Source: Pseudomonadota bacterium
Lineage (GTDB): Bacteria; Pseudomonadota; Alphaproteobacteria; Rhizobiales; Xanthobacteraceae
Reading direction: 5' to 3'
DNA length: 12,762 nucleotides
NCBI GenBank assembly: GCA_023386635.1
Contig: JAEWJH010000051.1
Location: forward strand, 1-12,762
Shown piece after piece: positions 1-5,879 of this stretch (position 1 is its first letter; the number at the start of each line of letters is the position of its first letter). Made by a program: the position numbers and the translations under genes. A model generated the notes under the pieces. That model saw only the letters and a program-made list of their open reading frames with translations. It was not told the origin of the DNA and made no database searches.

Positions 1-105
1 CATCAATCCCATGGTGATCGACAGCCCGACCGAGATGATGAACAGCACCATCGCGTAGGCGAAGCCGTCGAACAGGATGCTGACAATCGCGGCGAATGAA
101 GGCAC
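1..105 (-). CDS. Branched-chain amino-acid-type ABC transporter permease (LivH family), N-terminal fragment
   Basis: Only the first 35 codons are inside the window; the gene runs off the left edge. Reading from a GTG at 105-103, the peptide begins MPSFAAIVSILFDGFAYAMV and continues into an ISVGLSITMGLM segment. This matches the first membrane helix of LivH-type inner-membrane permeases, which typically begin with a 'LLNGLAYGMLLFL...GLSLTFGLM' pattern. The GTG is preferred because an in-frame TGA lies seven codons upstream with no ATG between; an internal ATG at codon 19 would cut the first helix. It lies 111 nt downstream of a HAAT-family binding-protein gene on the same strand, the usual partner, so it should carry that protein's ligand across the inner membrane. 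A strong terminator-like hairpin separates the two genes. The family call is good for so short a fragment; the substrate is unknown. Confidence 0.75.
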   Translation of the reverse strand, partial: MPSFAAIVSILFDGFAYAMVLFIISVGLSITMGLM

Positions 106-164
106 GGAATGTCTCTGTGCGTGTCAGGAAACGCGGCCGCGCAGCCCTGTGGCCGCGCGTCCGG

Positions 165-205
165 AAAAAAAAAGAGCGGCGGGCGCGTCCTGGTCAGACG
201 CGCCC
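165..205 (-). terminator. Rho-independent terminator after the HAAT binding-protein gene
   Basis: On the minus strand, 11 nt past the binding-protein stop, the arms GGGCGCGTC (205-197) and GACGCGCCC (189-181) form a perfect 9-bp GC-rich stem with a 7-nt loop. After a 7-nt spacer comes a run of nine T (173-165). The spacer is longer than ideal, so termination may be partial. The hairpin lies between the binding-protein gene and its probable permease gene, where a leaky terminator would leave the binding protein in excess. Confidence 0.75.
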
Positions 206-216
206 GACGGCCTGTC

Positions 217-1437
217 TTACTTCGGAGCCTCGCCGCAACGGCCGACCTTGAGCTCCTTGCACTCGTCCTTGACCTGCGGAACCGTGCCAAGGACCTTGGT
301 GCCGAGCTTGCCGTCCGGCTTCTTGATCACTTCGAGCGCGTATTCGTTCTGGACGATGTCGCGAGTGGCTGGGTCGATCTTGACCGGACCGCGCGGGCCC
401 TCGCCCGACCAGTTCTTGAGCGCATCGACGAACTGCTCGCCGGTGAACTTGCCGTTCAGCTTCTTGATGGTCTGGAACACGGCGTGCATGGAATCCCAGG
501 CCGCCGCCGACATGAAGTCCGGATAATTGTCCTTGCCGTAGGCGTCGTGCCAGGCCTTGACGAATTCCTTGTTCACCTTGTTGTCGAGGTCGTTGGAATA
601 CGAGCTCATCACGATGGTGCCGACCGCGGCGTCGCCCATCGGCTGCAGCTTGCTGTCCGGGATCACGTCCTTCGGCCCGACCAGCTTGATGCCGGCCTGC
701 CGCAGGCCAAGTTCGCCGTAGGTCTTGACCACCGCCGAGGCGTGATTGCCCGACGGGATGAAGACGTAGAAGCAATCCGGCTTCGCGTCCTTCACGCGCT
801 GGAAGAACGGCGCCATGTCCGGCACCTGCGCGGGGTTACCCATCGGGATGGAGTCGGTGATCTTGCCGCCGTTCTTCTCGAACGACATCTTGAAGGCGTC
901 GGTGGAGTCCTTGCCCGGTGGGAAGTCGGTGTAGCCCATGGCCGCGGTCTTGCACTTCAGGTCCTTCGCCGCGTACTGGCCCATGGCGTAGCCGTCGTGC
1001 CACATGCTGAATGAGAACCGCACGATATAGGGCGACAGATTGGTGATCCACGCCGTGCCGGCATTGGTCATCACGAACGGGATCTTCGCCTGCGTCATCA
1101 CCGGCGCCATGGCGATGGCCGACGGCGAGAAGATCACGCCGAGGATCATGTTCACCTTGTCGCGCGTGATCAGTTCGGTCGCGACCGTCTTGGCGTTGGC
1201 GCCCGACGGCGGACCTTCATCGCGCTTCACCAGTTCGATCGTGTGCGGCGCAGCATCCTTGCCGTGCAGCTTCATATACAGATCGATCGCCTTCATCTGC
1301 ACGTCGCCGAGATCGGCATTCACGCCCGAAAACGGCAGCATGACGCCGATCTTGATGTTCTCGGCCTGTGCCGAGGCGGTCATCAGCAGGCCGGCCGCAG
1401 CGCAGCCAAGCCATGTTGCCATTGTGCGTTTCTTCAT
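217..1437 (-). CDS. HAAT-family ABC transporter periplasmic substrate-binding protein (Peripla_BP_6 type)
   Basis: 406-residue periplasmic receptor of the hydrophobic/branched-chain amino-acid (Liv) transporter family. Residues 1-25 form a clear Sec signal peptide (MKKR, hydrophobic core, cleavage after ASAQA). The mature protein opens with ENIKIGVMLPFSG, the classic first strand of Peripla_BP_6 proteins. It continues with a domain-1 stretch MILGVIFSPSAIAMAPVM and the hinge-region motif SFSMWHDGYAMGQYAA. The ATG at 1437 is chosen over longer in-frame extension because of a near-perfect Shine-Dalgarno AGGGAGG six nt upstream and the signal peptide that follows. A LivH-like permease gene lies downstream in the same direction. 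Relatives in this bacterial group bind amino acids, amides, urea or aromatic acids, so the ligand cannot be read from sequence. Two Cys lie near the C-terminus (DECKELKVGRCGEAPK) and may form a periplasmic disulfide. Confidence 0.9.
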   Translation of the reverse strand: MKKRTMATWLGCAAAGLLMTASAQAENIKIGVMLPFSGVNADLGDVQMKAIDLYMKLHGKDAAPHTIELVKRDEGPPSGANAKTVATELITRDKVNMILGVIFSPSAIAMAPVMTQAKIPFVMTNAGTAWITNLSPYIVRFSFSMWHDGYAMGQYAAKDLKCKTAAMGYTDFPPGKDSTDAFKMSFEKNGGKITDSIPMGNPAQVPDMAPFFQRVKDAKPDCFYVFIPSGNHASAVVKTYGELGLRQAGIKLVGPKDVIPDSKLQPMGDAAVGTIVMSSYSNDLDNKVNKEFVKAWHDAYGKDNYPDFMSAAAWDSMHAVFQTIKKLNGKFTGEQFVDALKNWSGEGPRGPVKIDPATRDIVQNEYALEVIKKPDGKLGTKVLGTVPQVKDECKELKVGRCGEAPK

Positions 1438-1662
1438 GAAGTTCCTCCCTTGCGCCCTTAAACGTGCGCCCCTCACACATCCGGCATCGGAGCACCGGCC
1501 ATGAGATGGCTCCGGCTTCCTTTGAACCGTGTCTTGGACGCTAAATTGGACAAACCGCGGGGAGCCGTCAAATGCGGAATCGCCGCTACCCGAATGGTGG
1601 GCCGCCACACGAGGCCGGCACGCTCAACCGACAACGTCAGGCAGCAAGGTCAGACAATAATG
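1438..1662. other. Intergenic region between the cyclase and HAAT binding-protein genes, with short repeats
   Basis: 225 nt with no convincing gene. Besides the ribosome-binding site, it holds an inverted repeat CGGAGC (1488-1493) / GCTCCG (1509-1514). It also holds a direct repeat TTGGAC (1534-1539 and 1546-1551), which reads GTCCAA-N6-GTCCAA in the direction of the binding-protein gene. Two of three 13-nt-spaced GTCAGRC heptamers lie at 1636-1655; the third spans the cyclase stop. I could not identify a convincing -35/-10 pair, and no strong terminator follows the cyclase gene. The region probably contains the promoter and operator of the binding-protein gene. Confidence 0.45.
1444..1450 (-). 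promoter_or_regulatory. Strong ribosome-binding site fixing the HAAT binding-protein start
   Basis: AGGGAGG on the minus strand, six nt before the ATG at 1437-1435. It decides the start: the reading frame stays open for another 57 codons upstream, but those encode Arg/Ser-rich sequence without a signal peptide. Confidence 0.85.
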
Positions 1663-2892
1663 TCAGGCGGCCGTCGAGTGGGTGGATGCAGCCAACGCGC
1701 TTGCGGCAGCAGGGCGCTCGTCCTCGCCGCGATAGAGAGCGAGCGACGCGGTTTCGACGCGGTTGCGGCCCCGCTCCTTGGCCACATAGAGCGCCCGGTC
1801 CGCCTGCGCCAGCAGTTCGCCGAGTTCGAATGCCTCCAGTTCGCAATGCGCGAGACCAATGCTCACGGTCGCGGCGATCGGATGATCGTCCACTTCAAGC
1901 GCGGCTTGCGCGAAGCCGGTGCGGATGCGGTCGGCGACCGCAAACGCCTTCTCGCGGCTGATATCGTAGAGCACCGCCGCGAATTCCTCACCGCCGAGAC
2001 GGCTGATCAGATCGGAGCTGCGGACCGACTGCCGTACCGTTTCGGCGAACACTTCGAGCACCTGATCGCCGATCGCATGACCGAACCGATCATTGATCGA
2101 CTTGAAATGATCCATGTCCATCAGCAGCACCGTCACCGGTTTCGGATGGCTGCGATGGCGTTCGGTGAGGCGCGCGGCCTCCTCCATAAACGAGCGTCGG
2201 TTCGGCAGCCCGGTCAGCGGATCGATCATCGCCGCCGTTTTGTGCCGCAGTTCGGTGCGTTCCTTCGCCATCGCCAGCAGGATGAACGCGATCGAGATCG
2301 TGAACAGCAGCGCTTCGAAGCTGAGAACGGTCAGCCAGACGCTGCCGTAGATATCGTTGGTCGACAACCACGGCAGCACCGCAACGAGCGGCGTGCGCAG
2401 CAGAAACAGCGCGCCGTGGGCGAACAGCATGAAGATCGCCGGCCAGCGCGAGACCAGCGCCTCGGCACGGCCGCGCCAGAACTCGAACGCCGTCAGCCAC
2501 GTATAGGAGGCGATGATGCCGGAGGCGAGCAGTACGCGCAGCGCGAGAGAATCCGACAGGCCCGGCAGCCGGCAGATCAACAGCCACAGAACCGCGCCGG
2601 TCACGAGATAGACCGGCTCCGCCGGACGTCCGTCGAACACGCGAGCGCCGGTCCAGGTCACCGCGTAGGACGTGAACAGCACCGCATTGGCGAGATCGAT
2701 GGTCACCAGATCGGGCGCCGAGCCGTACATGCCGAACAGGACGATCGAGCCGGCGCGGCAGAGATGACCGAACCCCCACCAGGCGACCGCATGGATCGAC
2801 GTGTTCTGCGCCCAGACGAACAGCAAAAGCAGGCCGAGGATGGCCTCGACATAGATCGTCACCAGAAACAACGTACTGATGTCGAGCTTCAT
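1663..2892 (-). CDS. Membrane-anchored diguanylate cyclase (GGDEF domain, intact I-site)
   Basis: 409-residue inner-membrane enzyme that should make cyclic di-GMP from two GTP. Residues 1 to about 208 are strongly hydrophobic, with roughly six to seven transmembrane helices starting at LFLVTIYVEAILGLLLLFV; I do not recognise a named sensor family there. A short linker (AKERTELRHKTA) leads to the GGDEF domain. Visible elements are DPLTGLPNRR at 224-233, the metal/substrate segment MDMDHFKSINDRFGH at 258-272, the signature GGEEF at 300-304, and YVAKERGRNRV at 369-379. RSSD at 291-294, five residues before GGEEF, is the allosteric I-site, so product inhibition is expected. The tail is Ala/Ser/Thr-rich. 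The ATG at 2892 is chosen because the first helix begins right after it; the open frame upstream would overlap the divergent cysK-like gene. Its Shine-Dalgarno is weak. No c-di-GMP receptor or EAL gene is adjacent. Confidence 0.93.
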   Translation of the reverse strand: MKLDISTLFLVTIYVEAILGLLLLFVWAQNTSIHAVAWWGFGHLCRAGSIVLFGMYGSAPDLVTIDLANAVLFTSYAVTWTGARVFDGRPAEPVYLVTGAVLWLLICRLPGLSDSLALRVLLASGIIASYTWLTAFEFWRGRAEALVSRWPAIFMLFAHGALFLLRTPLVAVLPWLSTNDIYGSVWLTVLSFEALLFTISIAFILLAMAKERTELRHKTAAMIDPLTGLPNRRSFMEEAARLTERHRSHPKPVTVLLMDMDHFKSINDRFGHAIGDQVLEVFAETVRQSVRSSDLISRLGGEEFAAVLYDISREKAFAVADRIRTGFAQAALEVDDHPIAATVSIGLAHCELEAFELGELLAQADRALYVAKERGRNRVETASLALYRGEDERPAAASALAASTHSTAA

Positions 2893-3181
2893 GATCGCCG
2901 CACTGGAACTCGCCCTGCCCGGCCGCGTGTGCGGCACGTATCCTGCCGGGATATGTCGGGGGGCCGCAAAAATCGGTGAACTCGCCCAAGGCGCGGCGCG
3001 TTTCTTCCGGAGTATGGTTTCGGGATCGTTGCCGGACCCGCCATTTCCTCTCGCAAGCCCCGCCGGAAACAATCGGCTAAAATATTGAACGCAAGCGACA
3101 ATTTCGTCTCTTCGAGGCCAGTGGCCTTGTCGCTTTCCGGCGCATCCTTTACCGTCCGCAGCGATCCCCGCCCCCAACCTC
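2893..3181. other. Divergent intergenic region between the cyclase and cysK-like genes
   Basis: 289 nt that must contain promoters for both divergent genes. It holds an AT-rich island (about 3065-3110) in otherwise GC-rich sequence, with TAAAAT at 3078-3083 and TTGAAC at 3085-3090, but no -35/-10 pair with good spacing on either strand. A perfect 6-1-6 palindrome AGGCCA-G-TGGCCT lies at 3115-3127, 54 nt before the first cysK ATG, where an operator would be expected. I find no small gene, riboswitch or terminator here. Confidence 0.4.
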
Positions 3182-4237
3182 ATGGCGAAAGACTGCATGA
3201 CTATTCGTGACGGCGTCGTTGACGCCATCGGCAACACCCCGCTGATCAAGCTGCGGCACGCATCCGAAGTGACGGGCTGCACCATTCTCGGCAAGGCGGA
3301 GTTCATGAACCCCGGCCAGTCGGTCAAGGACCGCGCCGGCCGGCAAATGATCGTCGAGGCGGAGAAGCGCGGCGAACTGCAGCCGGGCGGCCTGGTGGTC
3401 GAGGCGACAGCCGGCAATACCGGGATCGGGCTTGCCGTGGTCGCGAGCGCGCGCGGCTACCGGACCATCATCGTCATCCCCGAGACCCAGAGCCAGGAGA
3501 AGAAGGACACGCTGCGACTGTTCGGCGCCGAACTTGTCGAGGTCCCGGCGCTCGCTTACAGCAATCCGAACAATTACCAGCATGTCGGCCGCCGGCTCGC
3601 CGAGCAGCTTCGCAAGACCGAGAGCAAGGGCGTCCTCTTCGCCGACCAGTGGAACAATCTGGACAACCGCAAGGCGCACTACGTCTCGACCGGCCCGGAA
3701 ATCTGGGAGCAGACCGGCGGCAACATCGACGGCTTCATCTGCTCGGTCGGCACCGGCGGCACGCTTGCGGGCACGTCGACCTTCCTGCGCGAGAAGAGCA
3801 AGACCATCGTTATCGGCGTCGCCGACCCTTACGGCGCGGCGATGTACAACCTGTTCGCTCATGGCGAGGTGAAGTCGACCGAGGGCGGCTCGGTGACCGA
3901 AGGCATCGGCCTCGGCCGCATCACGCCGATCATCGAGGATATCCACGTCGACAAGGCCTATCTGATCCCCGACTTGGAAGCCGTGCCAATCATCTTCGAT
4001 CTGCTCGAACATGAAGGGCTCTGCCTCGGCGGTTCGAGCGGCATCAACATCGCCGGCGCGATCCGCCTCGCCAAGGAACTGGGGCCGGGCCACACGATCG
4101 TCACCGTGCTCTGCGATTATGGCACGCGCTATCAGTCGAAGCTGTTCAATCCGGATTTCCTGCGGTCGAAAAACCTTCCGGTGCCGGCTTGGCTCGAGCG
4201 TAAATCCACCATCAAACCGCCGTTTGAGAAAAACTGA
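3182..4237 (+). CDS. Cysteine synthase-like PLP enzyme (O-acetylserine sulfhydrylase family, TAGNTG subgroup)
   Basis: 351-residue fold-type II PLP enzyme, expected in the cytoplasm, of the family that makes cysteine from O-acetylserine and sulfide. DAIGNTPLIKL (14-24) opens the domain. NPGQSVKDRAG (43-53) holds the Schiff-base lysine K49. The substrate loop is TAGNTG (76-81), the phosphate-cup loop GTGGT (190-194), and SSG (285-287) is the usual pyridine-nitrogen contact. Classical CysK/CysM carry TSGNTG; the Ala variant, with QWNNLDNRKAHYVSTGPEIWEQTGG-like text, is as I recall it in a separate bacterial/fungal subgroup often annotated cysteine synthase A. The protein is also longer than CysK (about 310-325). 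The start is uncertain: ATG at 3182 or ATG at 3197, neither with a good Shine-Dalgarno. It is first in a four-gene run with sulfurtransferase and persulfide dioxygenase genes, so the physiological direction could be desulfhydration or persulfide formation as well as cysteine synthesis. Confidence 0.88.
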   Translation: MAKDCMTIRDGVVDAIGNTPLIKLRHASEVTGCTILGKAEFMNPGQSVKDRAGRQMIVEAEKRGELQPGGLVVEATAGNTGIGLAVVASARGYRTIIVIPETQSQEKKDTLRLFGAELVEVPALAYSNPNNYQHVGRRLAEQLRKTESKGVLFADQWNNLDNRKAHYVSTGPEIWEQTGGNIDGFICSVGTGGTLAGTSTFLREKSKTIVIGVADPYGAAMYNLFAHGEVKSTEGGSVTEGIGLGRITPIIEDIHVDKAYLIPDLEAVPIIFDLLEHEGLCLGGSSGINIAGAIRLAKELGPGHTIVTVLCDYGTRYQSKLFNPDFLRSKNLPVPAWLERKSTIKPPFEKN

Positions 4238-4273
4238 ACCGATCCGGCCTTCGAGGCGTTGACGGGAATGACC

Positions 4274-5128
4274 ATGGCAGAATCTAAACTGACGAGTCCT
4301 TGGCTGAAATCCGTCGACTGGCTCGCGGCGCACATCAACGATCCCAACCTCGTAGTCGTCGACGGCTCGTTCTACCTTCCGGCGCAAAAGCGGGACGCGC
4401 ATCGCGAATACCGCGAGGGTCATATTCCCGGCGCGGTGTTTTTCGACATCGACGAGATCGCCGACAAAAGCACCGACCTGCCGCATATGCTTCCCGGTCC
4501 CGACGCCTTCGCCAAGGCGGTCGGCGCGCTCGGCATCGGCAACGACGACACCATCATCTGTTACGACGGCGCCGGCCTGTTCGCCGCGCCGCGGGTTTGG
4601 TGGACCTTCCGGATTTTCGGCGCGCGCAATGTCTTCATCCTCGATGGCGGCCTGCCGCGCTGGAAGGCGGCCGGCCAGCCGCTCGAAACAGGCGACGTCA
4701 AGCGCCCCGCCAAGACATTCAAGGCGGAGATGAACACCGGCGCCGTCGCCATGCAGGGCGACGTGCAGATGGCTCTGAACGGCACCGATACGCAGGTGGT
4801 GGACGCGCGGCCGGCTGATCGATTCCGTGGCGAAGCGCCCGAACCGCGTCCCGGCCTGCGCGGCGGACATATGCCCGGCTCGTTCAACGTGCCCTCGTCC
4901 ACGCTCGTGGAGAACGGATCGCTGGTCGGCGCGGACAAGATTCGCGACGCTTTCGCCAAGGCCGGCGTCGATACCGGCAAACCGGTGATCACCAGTTGCG
5001 GCTCCGGTGTCAGCGCCGCGATCCTGTGGCTCGCGCTCGACGCCATCGGCAAGCCGCCGCAAGCGCTCTATGACGGCTCATGGTCGGAATGGGGCGCGCG
5101 GCCGGACCTCGCGGTGGAAAAAGGCTGA
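4274..5128 (+). CDS. sseA: 3-mercaptopyruvate sulfurtransferase (two rhodanese domains)
   Basis: 284-residue tandem rhodanese, usual length for SseA. It moves the sulfur of 3-mercaptopyruvate (from transamination of cysteine) onto its catalytic cysteine and then to thiols, thioredoxin or cyanide. The inactive N-terminal domain (about 12-135) contains VVVDGSFYLP, REYREGHIPGAVFFDID and ICYDGAGLFAAPRVWWTFRIFG. The catalytic domain (about 160-280) contains VVDARPADRFRG, GGHMPGSFNVPSS and the active-site loop CGSGVS with C242. CG[S/T]GV[T/S] marks mercaptopyruvate sulfurtransferases, whereas thiosulfate rhodaneses have CRKGVT. YDGSWSEWG follows as usual. ATG 4274 is preferred for the GGGA six nt upstream; in-frame TTG 4259 and ATG 4268 are alternatives. 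It follows the cysK-like gene by 36 nt and is 2 nt from the SDR gene, so co-transcription is likely. Confidence 0.93.
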   Translation: MAESKLTSPWLKSVDWLAAHINDPNLVVVDGSFYLPAQKRDAHREYREGHIPGAVFFDIDEIADKSTDLPHMLPGPDAFAKAVGALGIGNDDTIICYDGAGLFAAPRVWWTFRIFGARNVFILDGGLPRWKAAGQPLETGDVKRPAKTFKAEMNTGAVAMQGDVQMALNGTDTQVVDARPADRFRGEAPEPRPGLRGGHMPGSFNVPSSTLVENGSLVGADKIRDAFAKAGVDTGKPVITSCGSGVSAAILWLALDAIGKPPQALYDGSWSEWGARPDLAVEKG

Positions 5129-5130
5129 CC

Positions 5131-5856
5131 GTGGCGGCGCGGGTCGCGATCGTCACGGGCGGCGCCAACGGCATCGGCAAAGCGATCTGTCATCACCTTC
5201 TCGCCGACGGCTGGCGAATCTGCGTGGTCGATCGCGAGACCGCGACGCTCAAGCGCGCATTTGCCGGCAAACGCAACATCCTGCCGATTGATGGCAACGT
5301 GGCCGATGAAGCCACCGCCCGTCGGGCGGTCCGCGAGACCGTTAAACATTTCCGCCGCATCGACGCGCTCGTTTCCAACGCCGGTGTGATGATTCGCAAG
5401 CCGATGCGCCGCCTGACGCTGACCGAATGGCGCCGCGTGATGGACACGAATGTGACCGCTGCTTTCCTGTTCGCGCGAGAAGCCGAGAAGGCGTTGCGCC
5501 AAAGCAAAGGCGCCATCGTCACCATCGCATCGACGCGGGCGCTGATGTCGGAAGCGAACACGGAATCCTATTCCGCATCGAAGGGCGCCATCGTCGCCCT
5601 CACTCATGCGCTGTCGATCAGCCTCGGACCGGCAATTCGTGTCAATTGCGTCTCACCCGGCTGGATCGAGACCGGACGTTATGCCGCGCTCAAGCGACGC
5701 GATCATGCGCAGCACCCGGCCGGGCGCGTCGGCAAACCATCCGACATCGCCGAAATCGTCGCGTTTCTGCTGGATCGCGAACGCGCCGGCTTCATCACCG
5801 GTGCCAATTTCGTCGTGGACGGCGGCATGACCCGCAAGATGATCTACGAAGACTGA
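5131..5856 (+). CDS. Short-chain dehydrogenase/reductase (classical SDR), substrate unknown
   Basis: 241-residue NAD(P)-dependent oxidoreductase of the classical SDR family. Visible elements are the cofactor loop TGGANGIG (9-16), D34 at the end of the second strand (CVVDRE), which favours NAD(H) over NADP(H), and SNAGVM (82-87). The catalytic set is N107, S134, Y147 and K151 (YSASK), followed by VSPGWIETG after the active site and the C-terminal signature GANFVVDGGMTRKM. The GTG at 5131 is chosen because it lies 2 nt after the sseA stop with AAGG six nt upstream, and it places the Rossmann strand at residue 5; the longer frame would overlap sseA. Its position between a mercaptopyruvate sulfurtransferase and a persulfide dioxygenase suggests a sulfur-related carbonyl or alcohol substrate. 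That is inference; SDR sequences do not reveal substrates. Confidence 0.9.
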   Translation: MAARVAIVTGGANGIGKAICHHLLADGWRICVVDRETATLKRAFAGKRNILPIDGNVADEATARRAVRETVKHFRRIDALVSNAGVMIRKPMRRLTLTEWRRVMDTNVTAAFLFAREAEKALRQSKGAIVTIASTRALMSEANTESYSASKGAIVALTHALSISLGPAIRVNCVSPGWIETGRYAALKRRDHAQHPAGRVGKPSDIAEIVAFLLDRERAGFITGANFVVDGGMTRKMIYED

Positions 5857-5868
5857 AGAAAAATTTGC

Positions 5869-5874
5869 TATGAT
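5869..5874 (+). promoter_or_regulatory. Possible -10 box giving a leaderless blh transcript
   Basis: TATGAT matches the sigma-70 -10 consensus in five of six positions. A start site 6-7 nt downstream would fall on or beside the A of the ATG at 5880. The gene lacks a recognisable Shine-Dalgarno, which fits a leaderless message. There is no good -35 at 17 nt upstream, so this is weak. Confidence 0.25.
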
Positions 5875-5879
5875 TTGTC

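Noticed and set aside
109..1014. 301-codon plus-strand frame opposite the HAAT binding protein
   Set aside because: It is repetitive in Val, Leu, Arg and Asp with no signal peptide or domain; the minus-strand gene has a signal peptide and a strong ribosome-binding site.
1501..2979. 492-codon open frame on the plus strand opposite the diguanylate cyclase
   Set aside because: Composition is dominated by Arg, Gln, Asp and His with no motif, and the opposite strand encodes an intact GGDEF protein. It is a shadow frame.
3149..5062. 637-codon open frame on the minus strand opposite the cysK-like and sseA genes
   Set aside because: It is Arg/Asp/Gly/Ala-rich low-information sequence, has no recognisable domain, and lies fully antisense to two well-supported enzymes. 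Such long antisense frames are common in GC-rich genomes with strong third-position bias.
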